Origin: Butyricicoccus sp. Marseille-Q5471
GTDB taxonomy: Bacteria > Bacillota > Clostridia > Oscillospirales > Butyricicoccaceae
Length of the DNA: 34,228 bases
Assembly: GCF_951230135.1 (NCBI RefSeq)
Contig: NZ_CATNVC010000019.1
Coordinates: 1-34,228, forward strand
Direction: 5' to 3'
Shown here: one piece after another, positions 8,280-16,583 of the stretch
Layout: every line of letters begins with the position of its first letter
Position numbering within the stretch: the first letter of the stretch is position 1
Program-made: the position numbers and the translations under genes
Notes under the pieces: model-generated
Databases searched by the model: none
What the model was told of the DNA's origin: nothing
The model's input: only the letters and a program-made list of their open reading frames with translations

Positions 8280-8308
8280 TTGTACGAAACGCGTTTTTTG
8301 TCTATAAT
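8280..8308 (+). promoter_or_regulatory. metG promoter
   Basis: TTGTAC (8280-8285), 17-bp spacer, TATAAT (8303-8308). The spacer contains a perfect 10-bp palindrome, AAACGCGTTT (8287-8296). The predicted leader is only about 30 nt, so no T-box or riboswitch fits before the start codon. Confidence 0.8.
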
Positions 8309-8343
8309 AAGGGGTAGACGGAAATAAAAGGAGCGGAAAAGCT

Positions 8344-10269
8344 ATGGAAAAGAAACCCTACTATATATCCACCGCCATTGCCTATACCTCGGCCAAGCCG
8401 CACATCGGCAACACCTACGAAATCGTACTGGCCGACGCGATCGCGCGCTATAAGCGCATGACAGGCTATGACGTATACTTCCAGACCGGCACCGACGAAC
8501 ACGGCCAGAAGATTCAGGAAAAGGCCGAGGCCGCCGGCATCTCGCCGCAGCAGCACGTGGACAACGTCGCGGGCGAAGTAAAGCGCATCTGGGATTTAAT
8601 GAACACCACCTATGACGCGTTTGTCCGCACGACCGATCCGATGCACACCGCCAAGGTGCAGAAGATTTTCAAAAAGCTGTACGAACAGGGTGACATTTAC
8701 AAGGGCGCATACAAGGGCAAGTACTGCAAGCCCTGCGAATCTTTCTGGACTGAGAGCCAGCTGGTAAAAGGCTGCTGCCCGGACTGCGGCCGCCCGGTAG
8801 TCGACGCGGAGGAAGAGGCCTACTTCTTCAAAATGAGCAAGTACGCCGACCGCCTGATGCAGCACATCAACGATCATCCCGAGTTCATTCAGCCGGAAAG
8901 CCGCAAGAATGAGATGGTCAACAACTTCCTGAAACCCGGCCTGCAGGATTTGTGCGTGTCACGCACCTCTTTCTCCTGGGGCATTCCGGTCGACTTTGAT
9001 GCAGGCCACGTCGTTTACGTCTGGCTCGATGCGCTGACCAACTATATCACCTTCTGCGGCTACGATCCGGACGGCAATCACGACGATCATTATAAGAAGT
9101 TCTGGCCGGCCGATGTGCATCTGATCGGTAAGGACATCATCCGCTTCCACACCATTTACTGGCCCATCTTCCTGATGGCACTGGGCGAAGAGCTGCCCAA
9201 GCAGGTGTTCGGCCATCCGTGGCTGCTCGTAGGCGACGGTAAGATGTCCAAGTCGCTCGGCAACGTGATTTATGCGGACGATTTGGTGCGCCTGTTCGGC
9301 GTGGACGCGGTGCGTTATTACGTGCTGCACGAGATGCCCTTCGGCAACGACGGTGTCATCTCCTACGAGCTGATTTGCGAGCGTATCAACTCCGATTTGG
9401 CAAACGTGATGGGCAACCTTGTCAACCGTACCATTGCGATGACCAAGAAGTACTTTGACGGCGTGATTCCCGCCCCCACCGCTGCCGAGCCGCTCGACGA
9501 TGAGTTGAAAAACCTCGCCCTCGCGCTGCCTGCCGCGGTTGAAAAGCGCATGAGCGACCTGCATGTCGCCGACGCGATTGACGAGATTTTCACCCTGCTG
9601 CGCCGTTCCAACAAGTATATCGACGAGACCATGCCGTGGGCACTTGCCAAGGACGAGGAAAAGAAGGCGCGTCTGGGCACGGTGCTGTACAATCTGCTTG
9701 AGTCCATCCGCTTTGCGGCGACCGAGCTGCGTCCCTATCTGCCCGAAACCGCGGACAAGATTTTTGCACAGCTGAATGTGGAAAACAAGGGTGTGGAAAG
9801 CCTTGCCTCGTTCGACGGTATGCCCGTTGGCGGCAGCGTCGGCGAAGCGTCCATCCTGTTTGAGCGCATCGATATCGCGAAGAAGCTCGCCGAAATCGAG
9901 GAAGAAAACGCTGCGAAGAATCCCCCTGCGGTCACCTTCCTGCCCGATGTTGATTTTGACACCTTCTGCAAGGTCGATATGACCGTGTGCAAGGTTGTCG
10001 CCTGCGAGAACGTCAAAAAGAGCGAAAAGCTGCTGAAATTCCAGCTGGACGACGGTTCTGGCACGCCCCGCCAGATTCTGTCCGGCATCGCAAAATACTA
10101 TAAGCCGGAGGAACTGGTCGGCAAGACGGTCGTCGCTGTCTGCAACCTGCCCCCGCGTAAGATGATGGGTCAGGAGTCGCGCGGTATGCTGCTGTCCGCC
10201 GAAAAGGACGGCGTGCTCAACCTTGTCATGCTGAATGACCAGATTGAAGCCGGCGCAAAATTCTGCTAA
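8344..10269 (+). CDS. metG: Methionyl-tRNA synthetase
   Basis: Attaches methionine to tRNA-Met for both initiation and elongation. The protein has 641 residues. The class I signatures are KPHIGNTYE (HIGH-type motif, residues 20-23) and KMSKSLGN (300-304). A zinc knuckle with C128, C131, C144/145 and C148 lies in the connective peptide. The alpha-helical anticodon-binding domain follows, and residues from about 535 form the C-terminal EMAP/Trbp111 tRNA-binding domain (including ILSGIAKYY and NLPPRKMMG). This long form with the appended domain is common in Firmicutes. The start has AGGAG about ten bases upstream and a clear promoter. A terminator follows, so metG is probably mainly monocistronic. 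Confidence 0.98.
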   Translation: MEKKPYYISTAIAYTSAKPHIGNTYEIVLADAIARYKRMTGYDVYFQTGTDEHGQKIQEKAEAAGISPQQHVDNVAGEVKRIWDLMNTTYDAFVRTTDPMHTAKVQKIFKKLYEQGDIYKGAYKGKYCKPCESFWTESQLVKGCCPDCGRPVVDAEEEAYFFKMSKYADRLMQHINDHPEFIQPESRKNEMVNNFLKPGLQDLCVSRTSFSWGIPVDFDAGHVVYVWLDALTNYITFCGYDPDGNHDDHYKKFWPADVHLIGKDIIRFHTIYWPIFLMALGEELPKQVFGHPWLLVGDGKMSKSLGNVIYADDLVRLFGVDAVRYYVLHEMPFGNDGVISYELICERINSDLANVMGNLVNRTIAMTKKYFDGVIPAPTAAEPLDDELKNLALALPAAVEKRMSDLHVADAIDEIFTLLRRSNKYIDETMPWALAKDEEKKARLGTVLYNLLESIRFAATELRPYLPETADKIFAQLNVENKGVESLASFDGMPVGGSVGEASILFERIDIAKKLAEIEEENAAKNPPAVTFLPDVDFDTFCKVDMTVCKVVACENVKKSEKLLKFQLDDGSGTPRQILSGIAKYYKPEELVGKTVVAVCNLPPRKMMGQESRGMLLSAEKDGVLNLVMLNDQIEAGAKFC

Positions 10270-10281
10270 CCGACAAAACGA

Positions 10282-10310
10282 TAAGAGCCGCGCTTTAGGC
10301 GCGGCTCTTA
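10282..10310 (+). terminator. Hairpin after metG
   Basis: A perfect 12-bp stem (10282-10293 with 10299-10310) has a 5-nt loop. It lacks a long T-run, so some read-through into the next two genes is likely. Confidence 0.65.
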
Positions 10311-10331
10311 ACATAGAGAAGGGACAAAGCT

Positions 10332-10526
10332 ATGAAAGAATACCAGTACGTGCCGCTCGCCGTGGGCGGAGGCTTCTTCATTGACAATTCCGACTATCAA
10401 CACCGCACCGTTATCAACGACTATGCTCAGCAGGGTTGGCGTTATGTCGGTTTTGTGCCCAGCCGCTTCACCGGCAACGGCAGCATCAAGGAAATTGACC
10501 TGATTTTTGAAAAGGACGGAAATTGA
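10332..10526 (+). CDS. DUF4177-like small protein
   Basis: Soluble protein of 64 residues that starts MKEYQYVPL and contains NDYAQQGWRYVGFVP. A short N-terminal strand followed by a helix ending in GW-Y-V is the hallmark of the DUF4177 family (about 50-65 residues, unknown function). GAAGGGAC precedes the start. Only 3 bp separate it from tatD, so the two are co-transcribed. No catalytic residues can be pointed to. Confidence 0.8.
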   Translation: MKEYQYVPLAVGGGFFIDNSDYQHRTVINDYAQQGWRYVGFVPSRFTGNGSIKEIDLIFEKDGN

Positions 10527-10529
10527 CCC

Positions 10530-11294
10530 ATGCTGTTTGATACCCATGCCCATTATGATGACGGCCGCTTTGACGAGGACCGCGACGCACTGCTGCGCTC
10601 AATGCCCGAAAACGGTGTCGGCCTGATTCTGAACCCCGGCTGCGATTTGGCGACAAGCCGCACTGCAGTTTCGTTTGCCGAAACTTATGATTTTATGTAC
10701 GCTGCCGTCGGCTATCATCCCGAAAACCTCGAGAACGGCGTTGATCTTGACGCGATTCGCACACTTGCCGAAGCGCATCCCAAGGTACGCGCCATCGGCG
10801 AAATCGGACTGGACTATTATTGGGAAAAGGACGCCGAAAAGCGTGCCTACCAGCGGGAGATTTTCCGCAGCCAGATGGTGCTGGCCGAAGCCCTATCCCT
10901 GCCCGTCATCGTCCACGACCGCGACGCGCACGCCGACTGTCTCGCCATTACCCAAGAGTTTGCCAACGTGCGCGGCGTGTATCACTGCTATGCCGGAAGC
11001 GCTGAAATGGCGCACGAGCTGCTTAATGCAGGGTATTATATCTCCTTCACCGGGGTGATTACCTTCAAAAACGCGCGCAAGGCCATCGAGGTCATTCGCG
11101 CTGTCCCGCTCGACCGCCTGATGATTGAAACCGATTCCCCGTACATGGCGCCCGAGCCGTACCGCGGCCGCCGTAATTCTTCGCTTTACGTCCACCGGAT
11201 GGCCGAAACCATTGCGGAAATCAAGGACATTTCGACCGCCGAAGTCGAGCGTGTGACCACCGAAAACGGGAAGAAACTTTTTTCGATTGATTAA
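10530..11294 (+). CDS. tatD: TatD-family metal-dependent hydrolase
   Basis: TIM-barrel metallohydrolase of 254 residues, in the family of 3'-5' exonucleases and DNases acting in DNA repair or tRNA/RNA quality control. Metal ligands visible in order are H6 and H8 (FDTHAHYD), E91 (GEIGLDYYW), H129 (VIVHDRDA), H152 (VYHCYAGS) and D202 (IETDSPY). The C-terminal PYRGRRN motif, a family signature, is present. In many Firmicutes tatD follows metG, as it does here with one small gene between. It is the last gene before the tRNA-Ala unit. Confidence 0.93.
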   Translation: MLFDTHAHYDDGRFDEDRDALLRSMPENGVGLILNPGCDLATSRTAVSFAETYDFMYAAVGYHPENLENGVDLDAIRTLAEAHPKVRAIGEIGLDYYWEKDAEKRAYQREIFRSQMVLAEALSLPVIVHDRDAHADCLAITQEFANVRGVYHCYAGSAEMAHELLNAGYYISFTGVITFKNARKAIEVIRAVPLDRLMIETDSPYMAPEPYRGRRNSSLYVHRMAETIAEIKDISTAEVERVTTENGKKLFSID

Positions 11295-11315
11295 CAAAAA
11301 AAGCGGAAAATTATC

Positions 11316-11344
11316 TTGACTTTCCCCATTCCTCCGCATATAAT
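11316..11344 (+). promoter_or_regulatory. tRNA-Ala promoter
   Basis: TTGACT (11316-11321), 17-bp spacer, consensus TATAAT (11339-11344). It lies 37 bp before the tRNA, close to consensus as expected for a stable RNA gene. Confidence 0.85.
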
Positions 11345-11380
11345 ATATTTTGTCGTCAGGATTATTCGGGCGACTGGTTT

Positions 11381-11456
11381 GGGGGCGTAGCTCAGCTGGG
11401 AGAGCGCCACACTGGCAGTGTGGAGGTCAAGAGTTCGATCCTCTCCGTCTCCACCA
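11381..11456 (+). tRNA. tRNA-Ala (anticodon GGC)
   Basis: A 76-nt cloverleaf with the CCA end encoded at 11454-11456. The anticodon arm CCACA-CTGGCAG-TGTGG gives anticodon GGC, which reads GCC/GCU. The acceptor stem GGGGGCG pairs with CGTCTCC and contains G3-U70, the main identity element for alanyl-tRNA synthetase, confirming alanine. The T-loop is TTCGATC. The T-stem has one apparent A-C mismatch at its base (49-65). It is a single tRNA with its own promoter and terminator, not part of an rRNA cluster. Confidence 0.97.
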
Positions 11457-11460
11457 AATC

Positions 11461-11497
11461 AAGTCCTGTAACCGTAAAGGTTACAGGACTTTTTTTA
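11461..11497 (+). terminator. tRNA-Ala terminator
   Basis: A perfect 13-bp stem (11461-11473 with 11479-11491), 5-nt loop, then a run of T. Confidence 0.95.
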
Positions 11498-11608
11498 TTT
11501 TTCGCGCCCTCATCCAATGATGGCGGGTTTTTTTCGTTCCCTTTCTGTCCCCTGTTTCTTCCCCATTTCCTTAGGTTTCTAAGGATATGTCTATATTCAC
11601 TTAATTTT

Positions 11609-11647
11609 ATTAGTCAATTCACCAAACCATCGGTCGAATTGACTAAT
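11609..11647. promoter_or_regulatory. 12-bp inverted repeat upstream of nanE
   Basis: ATTAGTCAATTC (11609-11620) and GAATTGACTAAT (11636-11647) form a perfect 12-bp stem with a 15-base gap. The repeat ends 41 bp before the nanE -35 box. It could be an operator for a regulator such as the adjacent RpiR protein, or a weak terminator (TTTTC follows). Nothing else was seen in 11498-11688. Confidence 0.45.
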
Positions 11648-11688
11648 TTTCATGGGCATTTTTATATAGATAAGGTCGTTATTCCGCC

Positions 11689-11717
11689 TTGACGAAAACA
11701 TTTTCATTTTCTATAAT
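11689..11717 (+). promoter_or_regulatory. nanE promoter
   Basis: TTGACG (11689-11694), 17-bp spacer, TATAAT (11712-11717), 36 bp before the start codon. Confidence 0.85.
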
Positions 11718-11753
11718 AATAATGAAAACAATACCAACCGAGGAGGCCGGCAT

Positions 11754-12434
11754 ATGCTGACACAAATCAAAGGCGGATTAATTGTATCCTGCCAGGCGTT
11801 GGAACATGAGCCGCTGCACAGCTCCTTTATCATGGGGCGCATGGCACGCGCGGCGGCGGCGGGCGGCGCGGCCGGCATCCGTGCCAACACGGCGGCCGAT
11901 ATTCAGGAAATCGCGCAAAACACCACGCTGCCCATCATCGGCATCGTCAAGCGCGACTATCCGGATTCCCCCATCTATATCACGCCGACCCTGCACGAAA
12001 TCGAAGAGCTGAATACCTCTCCCTGCGCCATGATCGCACTGGACGCGACCGATCGTCCGCGGCCACAGCATCAGCCGCTTGCCGATTTCGTAAAGCAGGC
12101 CCGGGCGGCGGCGCCCGGCAAACTGTTGATGGCCGATATTGCAACACTTGATGAGGCAATAAACGCCGAAAAGCTCGGTTTTGACTGTGTTTCGACTACA
12201 ATGATTGGCTATACCGCCCAATCCGAAGGCCACACCCTCTCAGAAGATGACTTTGCCCCACTGAAGGCCATTCTGGCAGCGCTACATATTCCGGTCATCG
12301 CTGAGGGACGTGTGGATACGCCGGAGAAGGCGCGCCGATGTCTTGACCTCGGGGTGCATGCAGTCGTTGTCGGCGGTGCAATCACCCGCCCGCAGCAGAT
12401 TACCAAGACCTTTACCGACGCAATCCGCGCATAA
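11754..12434 (+). CDS. nanE: N-acetylmannosamine-6-phosphate 2-epimerase
   Basis: Converts ManNAc-6-phosphate to GlcNAc-6-phosphate, joining sialic acid or ManNAc breakdown to amino sugar metabolism. The 226-residue TIM barrel matches NanE in full length. It starts with the typical IKGGLIVSCQALEHEPL, has R43 in GIRANT, the catalytic lysine K66 in GIVKRDY, and a glutamate at 184 in VIAEGRVDTP. A phosphate-binding VVGGAITRP lies near the C-terminus. GAGGAGG precedes ATG 11754. It has its own promoter and ends in a terminator shared with the convergent RpiR gene. No nanA (sialate lyase) is in the window, so ManNAc-6-P may come from the adjacent PTS or kinase. Confidence 0.95.
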   Translation: MLTQIKGGLIVSCQALEHEPLHSSFIMGRMARAAAAGGAAGIRANTAADIQEIAQNTTLPIIGIVKRDYPDSPIYITPTLHEIEELNTSPCAMIALDATDRPRPQHQPLADFVKQARAAAPGKLLMADIATLDEAINAEKLGFDCVSTTMIGYTAQSEGHTLSEDDFAPLKAILAALHIPVIAEGRVDTPEKARRCLDLGVHAVVVGGAITRPQQITKTFTDAIRA

Positions 12435-12456
12435 AAAAGAGCGCTTACGCGCTCTT
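12433..12456. terminator. Bidirectional terminator between nanE and the RpiR gene
   Basis: An 8-bp stem (12437-12444 with 12449-12456) is flanked on the left by a run of A, which gives a T-run for minus-strand transcripts. Confidence 0.75.
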
Positions 12457-13259
12457 CAGCGGTTAAACAGCACCTGCAGCGCTCGATCGCGGTTGTCCCG
12501 GCAGGTTTCGTCTTCCAGCAGCCGATATGTGATTGCATCAATCAAAAACACCAGCGGCATCTGAGAATTGATGAACTTCTTGTCCCCCATCTGGCCGATA
12601 TCCCCCGCAAACAGGATGGTATCCGCCATGCGCGTCAGCGAAGTGCGATTGCTCTGCGTGAGCGCACAAATCGGTGCGCCGACCGCGTTCGCAATCTCGC
12701 ACGCACTGATTACCTCGCGCGTTTCACCCGAGTTGGACACGGCGATAATCAAATCCTTCGGGGAGAACAGGCTCGACTGCACGCGCATCAAAAAGCTGTC
12801 TGTCATGGCGGACGAGGTAAATCCCATCTGCACCAGACGCATGTTGAGTTCATTCGCCGTCAGTCCCGAGCTGCCCAATCCGAAAATCAGGATTTTTTCC
12901 GCCCGATGAATGCGGGACACAAACTCATCAAGCTGCTGCGCGGAAACCAATTCGCACGCGGCGTTCAGCGTCCTCTCATAGTAGTGGTTGATGCGGCGCA
13001 GCGTTTCCTCCGGCGCCTGACCCGAGGTGCCTTCGGCGGCCAGCAGCGTCTGAAATTCGATATAATTCCGGTAAGCAAGCTTCTGGCAAAATCTCGTCAG
13101 GGTTGAGTTGGAGGTTCCGACGATTTGCACCAACTCCTGACTGGAGGCTGCGGCAGCCTGCGCCGGATGCACAACGATATAGTCGGCGATCTTCTGTTCA
13201 CTTTTGGTCAGGCGCGAGCCGTAGACCTGCAGACGATTCCGAAAACTCAGATCAGCCAT
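12456..13259 (-). CDS. RpiR/MurR-family transcriptional regulator
   Basis: Sugar-phosphate-responsive regulator of 267 residues. The N-terminal helix-turn-helix domain (about 1-77, with LTKSEQKIADYIV and TSNSTLTRFCQKL) is followed by a SIS domain that binds phosphosugars (ILIFGLGSSG about 123-132, IIAVSNSGETREV about 171-183). An open frame continues to 13319, but the start at 13259 has GGGAGG just upstream and matches the family N-terminus (MADLSFRNRL). RpiR proteins often control nan and mur genes. This gene sits between nanE and the PTS operon and diverges from the latter, so it is the likely local regulator, sensing a hexosamine phosphate. The 141-bp divergent gap (13260-13400) contains two GTAAC repeats but no convincing palindrome. 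Confidence 0.92.
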   Translation of the reverse strand: MADLSFRNRLQVYGSRLTKSEQKIADYIVVHPAQAAAASSQELVQIVGTSNSTLTRFCQKLAYRNYIEFQTLLAAEGTSGQAPEETLRRINHYYERTLNAACELVSAQQLDEFVSRIHRAEKILIFGLGSSGLTANELNMRLVQMGFTSSAMTDSFLMRVQSSLFSPKDLIIAVSNSGETREVISACEIANAVGAPICALTQSNRTSLTRMADTILFAGDIGQMGDKKFINSQMPLVFLIDAITYRLLEDETCRDNRDRALQVLFNR

Positions 13260-13400
13260 AAATGCCTCCCAGCGGTTTATTTCTTTAACCATCATAGTAT
13301 ACCAGGCGAATTTTTGCAACAGAAAAACAAAAAACGATGTAACTTTCTGTCAGTCGGTAACCCCTTATTTTAAGGTCCACATAGAAAAGGAGAATGCAAA

Positions 13401-14402
13401 ATGAACTATCAGCTCAAGGTTGGCGTCATTGGTTTCGGCCAGATGGGACAGATTCACGCAGGCATTTACAACAAGCTGCCGGGCGTAGTGCTTGCCGCGG
13501 TGTGCGAATTCAATGACGAGCGCCGCGCCGAGGCCGAGGCAAAATACGGCTGCAAGACATACAAGGACTACAAAGATCTGCTGAACGATCCCGAAATTGA
13601 AGCAGTATCCATCGTTCTCCCTGACAATATGCACCGAGAAGCAGTTGAAATTGCGGTTGCGAACAAGAAGCATATTCTGCTCGAAAAGCCCCTCGCCAAG
13701 GAGCTTGCCGACGGCGAAGCGATGTACGAAATCACCAAGGACTACGATAAGGTGTTTACGGTCGGCTTCCTGCTTCGCTTTGACCCGCGTTTTAACCTCA
13801 TCAAGCAGTCGCTCGACGTGGGTGAACTTGGTGACATTATCCACCTGTACTGCCGCCGCAACAGTCCGATTATCGGGCCGCGCCGCTACATCGGCGCTTC
13901 CGACCTGTCCATGCACGTCATGATTCATGACATCGATTATATCAACTGGTTCATGGACTGCAAGCCGGTAAAGGTTTTCGCCAAGGCGCGCAGCGTGCTG
14001 CTCAAGGAATACGGCATGGATGACGTAATCTATGCGCTTGTGACCTATGAAAACGGTGCGGTAGCGTGTCTGGAAGCCTGCTGGGTGCTGCCCGAAAACT
14101 CCCCCACCATCATTGATGACAAGGTTGAACTGGTCGGCACCAAGGGTGCTGCCTATGTAGATGCGTGCGACAACGGCGTGCGCTTCGTCACCGGCGAGCG
14201 TGTGCAGTATCCGGATTCCCGCCACTGGTACAATGTAAACGGCGCGCCGTCGGGTGATTTGTCTGAGGAAATCATGGCGTTTGTCGGCAATATCGTAAAC
14301 GGAACGAAATCCATCATCACTCCCGAGGACGCGCTCTGGTCGCTCAAGGTGGTAGACGCGATCGAACGTTCGATTTCCGAAGGCAAGGAAGTCGAGCTTT
14401 AA
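13401..14402 (+). CDS. Gfo/Idh/MocA-family NAD-dependent oxidoreductase
   Basis: NAD(P)-dependent sugar oxidoreductase, or NAD-using glycosidase of the same fold, 333 residues. The Rossmann motif is GVIGFGQMG (8-16), the EKPLA motif contains K96, and a histidine-aspartate pair lies at H176-D177 (MIHDIDYINW). The C-terminal half is the GFO/IDH substrate domain. Family members in sialic acid clusters interconvert 2,7-anhydro-Neu5Ac and Neu5Ac, others are inositol or hexose dehydrogenases, and GH109 enzymes cleave N-acetylhexosaminides using bound NAD. The sequence alone does not choose among these. It is the first gene of the operon with the PTS; AAAGGAG lies before ATG 13401. Confidence 0.9.
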   Translation: MNYQLKVGVIGFGQMGQIHAGIYNKLPGVVLAAVCEFNDERRAEAEAKYGCKTYKDYKDLLNDPEIEAVSIVLPDNMHREAVEIAVANKKHILLEKPLAKELADGEAMYEITKDYDKVFTVGFLLRFDPRFNLIKQSLDVGELGDIIHLYCRRNSPIIGPRRYIGASDLSMHVMIHDIDYINWFMDCKPVKVFAKARSVLLKEYGMDDVIYALVTYENGAVACLEACWVLPENSPTIIDDKVELVGTKGAAYVDACDNGVRFVTGERVQYPDSRHWYNVNGAPSGDLSEEIMAFVGNIVNGTKSIITPEDALWSLKVVDAIERSISEGKEVEL

Positions 14403-14456
14403 TTCGATAAAGGGGTAAACGAGAAGCCACAGTCACTTAAAGGAGGGTAAATTCAG

Positions 14457-15860
14457 ATGTCAGTACGAGTAAAAGTGCAAAAGTTCGGTAGCAAACTCAG
14501 CAACATGGTCATTCCCAACCTAGGTGCATTCATTGCATGGGGCCTGCTGACCGCGGTCGGCATCGCAATCGACAACGATATGCTGCGCGGCTTCATCGTG
14601 CCGATGCTCAACTACTTACTGCCGATTCTAATTGCGTTTGCAGGCGGCAAAATGGTGTATGATTATCGCGGCGGCGTCATCGGTTCGGTTGCAACCATCG
14701 GCGTTATCATCGGTTCCAGCGTGACCATGTTCATCGGCGCGATGATTCTCGGCCCGCTTTCCGCCTGGATTCTCAAGAAATTTGATCAGCTGATTGATGG
14801 CAAAGTCCCGATGGGCTTTGAGCTGCTTGTCAACAACTATTCTATCGGCATTCTCGGCGCAATCATCGGTGTGTTCGGCTGCGTTGTGCTCGGCCCGGCC
14901 ATCTCTTCGCTGACCACCGTCTTTGCCGGCGGCGTTGATTTTCTGGTTGTCAACGGCCTGCTGCCGCTGACCGCTATCCTGATCGAGCCCGCTAAGGTGC
15001 TCTTCCTCAACAACGCCATCGGACAGGGCATTCTCACCCCGATGGGCACGACCCAGCTCGGCGAACTCGGCAAGTCTGTGCTGTTCCTGCTCGAATCCAA
15101 CCCCGGCCCCGGCATGGGCATCCTGCTCGCCTACATGCTGTTCGGCAAGGGTACTTCGAAATCGTCCGCATGGGGCGCGTCGATTATCCATCTGTTCGGC
15201 GGCATTCATGAAATCTATTTCCCGTTCGTGCTTATGAACCCGATTCTGATTCTTCCGCTGATTCTCGGCGGCGCGGTCGGCACCTTCCTGTTTAACCTGT
15301 TCGGCGTCGGTCTGGTCGGCGTTGCCTCCCCCGGCAGCATTCTGTCCATCATGATGATGTCCTACCCCGGCGACCGCATCAAGATTTGCATCGCTGTTGC
15401 AGCGGCCTGTGCCGTCACCTTCCTGCTCGCAGTGCCGCTGGTCAAGCGCGCGGGCGGCGGCGACGATTCCTCGCTTAAGGAAGCCGCCAAGCAGATGAAT
15501 GAGCTCAAGGGCAAAAAGAGCCGCATCTCCTCTGTATTCGAAGGTACCGCGGATGCGTTTGATTTCGCGTCCGTCACCCGTATCGCCTATGCGTGTGACG
15601 CCGGCATCGGCTCTTCGGCCATGGGCGCGACCGTGCTGCAGAAAAAGTGCAAGGCCGCAGGTCTGGACGATATCAAGGTGTTCCATATCGCCGTAGAAAA
15701 CCTGCCGACCGATTGTCAGGTCGTCGTCACGCAGGAACTGCTGCTCGACCGCGTGAAGGAAGCGCAGAAGGGCGCGTACTGCATCGGCGTGACCGATTTC
15801 ATCAACGCACCGCAGTATGACGATCTGATTGATCAAATCCGTCAGGCAAAAGGCAAATAA
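14457..15860 (+). CDS. PTS EIICB, mannitol type
   Basis: Membrane permease with a fused phosphotransfer domain, 467 residues. Residues about 15-340 are the IIC part, with multiple hydrophobic spans and the GGIHEIYFPF motif of mannitol-type IIC. Residues about 375-467 are the IIB part, with the phosphorylated cysteine C380 in YACDAGIGSSAMG. The sugar is phosphorylated as it enters. The EIIA needed to phosphorylate C380 is encoded two genes downstream. Despite the family name, mannitol is doubtful: no mannitol-1-phosphate dehydrogenase (MtlD) is present, and nanE and an RpiR regulator adjoin. AAAGGAGG lies nine bases before the start. Confidence 0.93.
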   Translation: MSVRVKVQKFGSKLSNMVIPNLGAFIAWGLLTAVGIAIDNDMLRGFIVPMLNYLLPILIAFAGGKMVYDYRGGVIGSVATIGVIIGSSVTMFIGAMILGPLSAWILKKFDQLIDGKVPMGFELLVNNYSIGILGAIIGVFGCVVLGPAISSLTTVFAGGVDFLVVNGLLPLTAILIEPAKVLFLNNAIGQGILTPMGTTQLGELGKSVLFLLESNPGPGMGILLAYMLFGKGTSKSSAWGASIIHLFGGIHEIYFPFVLMNPILILPLILGGAVGTFLFNLFGVGLVGVASPGSILSIMMMSYPGDRIKICIAVAAACAVTFLLAVPLVKRAGGGDDSSLKEAAKQMNELKGKKSRISSVFEGTADAFDFASVTRIAYACDAGIGSSAMGATVLQKKCKAAGLDDIKVFHIAVENLPTDCQVVVTQELLLDRVKEAQKGAYCIGVTDFINAPQYDDLIDQIRQAKGK

Positions 15861-15868
15861 ACAAACAG

Positions 15869-15897
15869 GCCGCGCCGCCCAAACACGGCGGCGCGGC
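15869..15897 (+). other. GC-rich intercistronic hairpin
   Basis: A perfect 11-bp G+C stem (15869-15879 with 15887-15897, 7-nt loop) lies between the EIICB and phosphatase genes. With no T-run it is unlikely to be a full terminator. It may protect the upstream EIICB message or set the expression ratio in the operon. Confidence 0.6.
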
Positions 15898-15924
15898 TCT
15901 CACCAAAGCAGAAGTGGAGTCAGT

Positions 15925-16572
15925 ATGCTGAAGACAATTATCATGGATTTCGACGGTTTGATTGTGGATACCGAGGTTGTCTGGTATCATATCTATGTCG
16001 AATGGTTTCAAACGCACAAGGCGTATGCGCTTTCGGTAACGGAGTTTCTGACCTGTGTCGGCTCGAATGCGGAAGAGCTGTTTCAAAAGCTGGACGGCAA
16101 GGGCATTCACGTTGACCGCGAAGCGTTCGTCCGCGATACCCGCACGCGTTTTATCGAGGAAAGCACGCGTCTGCCGACAAAGCCCGGCGTGGAGGATTTT
16201 CTGCGCAGCGCAAAGGAAAACGGCCTGCGTGTGGCGCTTGCAACCTCATCTTGCCGCGAAAAACCGACCGTGCACCTCGAACGGCTGCATTTGATGCAGT
16301 ATTTCGACCTGCTCGTCACAGCCGAGGATGTCGAGCGCATCAAACCCCACCCCGACCTCTTCCTCAAGGCGGCCAAAACGCTCGGCTGTGCGCCGAAGGA
16401 ATGTCTGGTTGTGGAGGATTCGCTCAACGGACTCACCGCCGGCCTGAACGCAGGCATGCGCGTGCTGGTCGTACCAAACGACGTTACCCGGCATTGTGCC
16501 TTTGCAGGGCAGTATCGTCTGTGCGCCTCTCTGACCGAGGTGGACGTGCCCGCGCTTATCGCAGATTTTTAG
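15925..16572 (+). CDS. HAD-family phosphatase/phosphoglucomutase-like
   Basis: Soluble HAD hydrolase of 215 residues. Motif I is DFDGLIVDTE with nucleophile D8 and acid/base D10, motif II is LATSS, motif III is the lysine in RIKPHPD, and motif IV is VVEDSLNG. The helical cap inserted after motif I places it with beta-phosphoglucomutase-like sugar phosphatases. The open frame extends back into the EIICB gene, but ATG 15925 with GGAG five bases upstream starts at the normal N-terminus. In this operon it probably dephosphorylates, or isomerises the phosphate of, the PTS product. Substrate unknown. Confidence 0.88.
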   Translation: MLKTIIMDFDGLIVDTEVVWYHIYVEWFQTHKAYALSVTEFLTCVGSNAEELFQKLDGKGIHVDREAFVRDTRTRFIEESTRLPTKPGVEDFLRSAKENGLRVALATSSCREKPTVHLERLHLMQYFDLLVTAEDVERIKPHPDLFLKAAKTLGCAPKECLVVEDSLNGLTAGLNAGMRVLVVPNDVTRHCAFAGQYRLCASLTEVDVPALIADF

Positions 16573-16583
16573 GAGGAGTTATC

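Noticed and set aside
8309-8343. T-box or riboswitch before metG
   Set aside because: The promoter leaves only about 30 nt of leader, too short for either.
8959-10314. 451-codon open frame on the minus strand
   Set aside because: Shadow of metG: it lies antisense to a fully recognisable synthetase, with no ribosome binding site or family motifs.
14628-15836. 402-codon open frame on the minus strand
   Set aside because: Antisense shadow of the PTS EIICB gene; His/Asp/Gly-rich composition typical of reversed membrane-protein codons.
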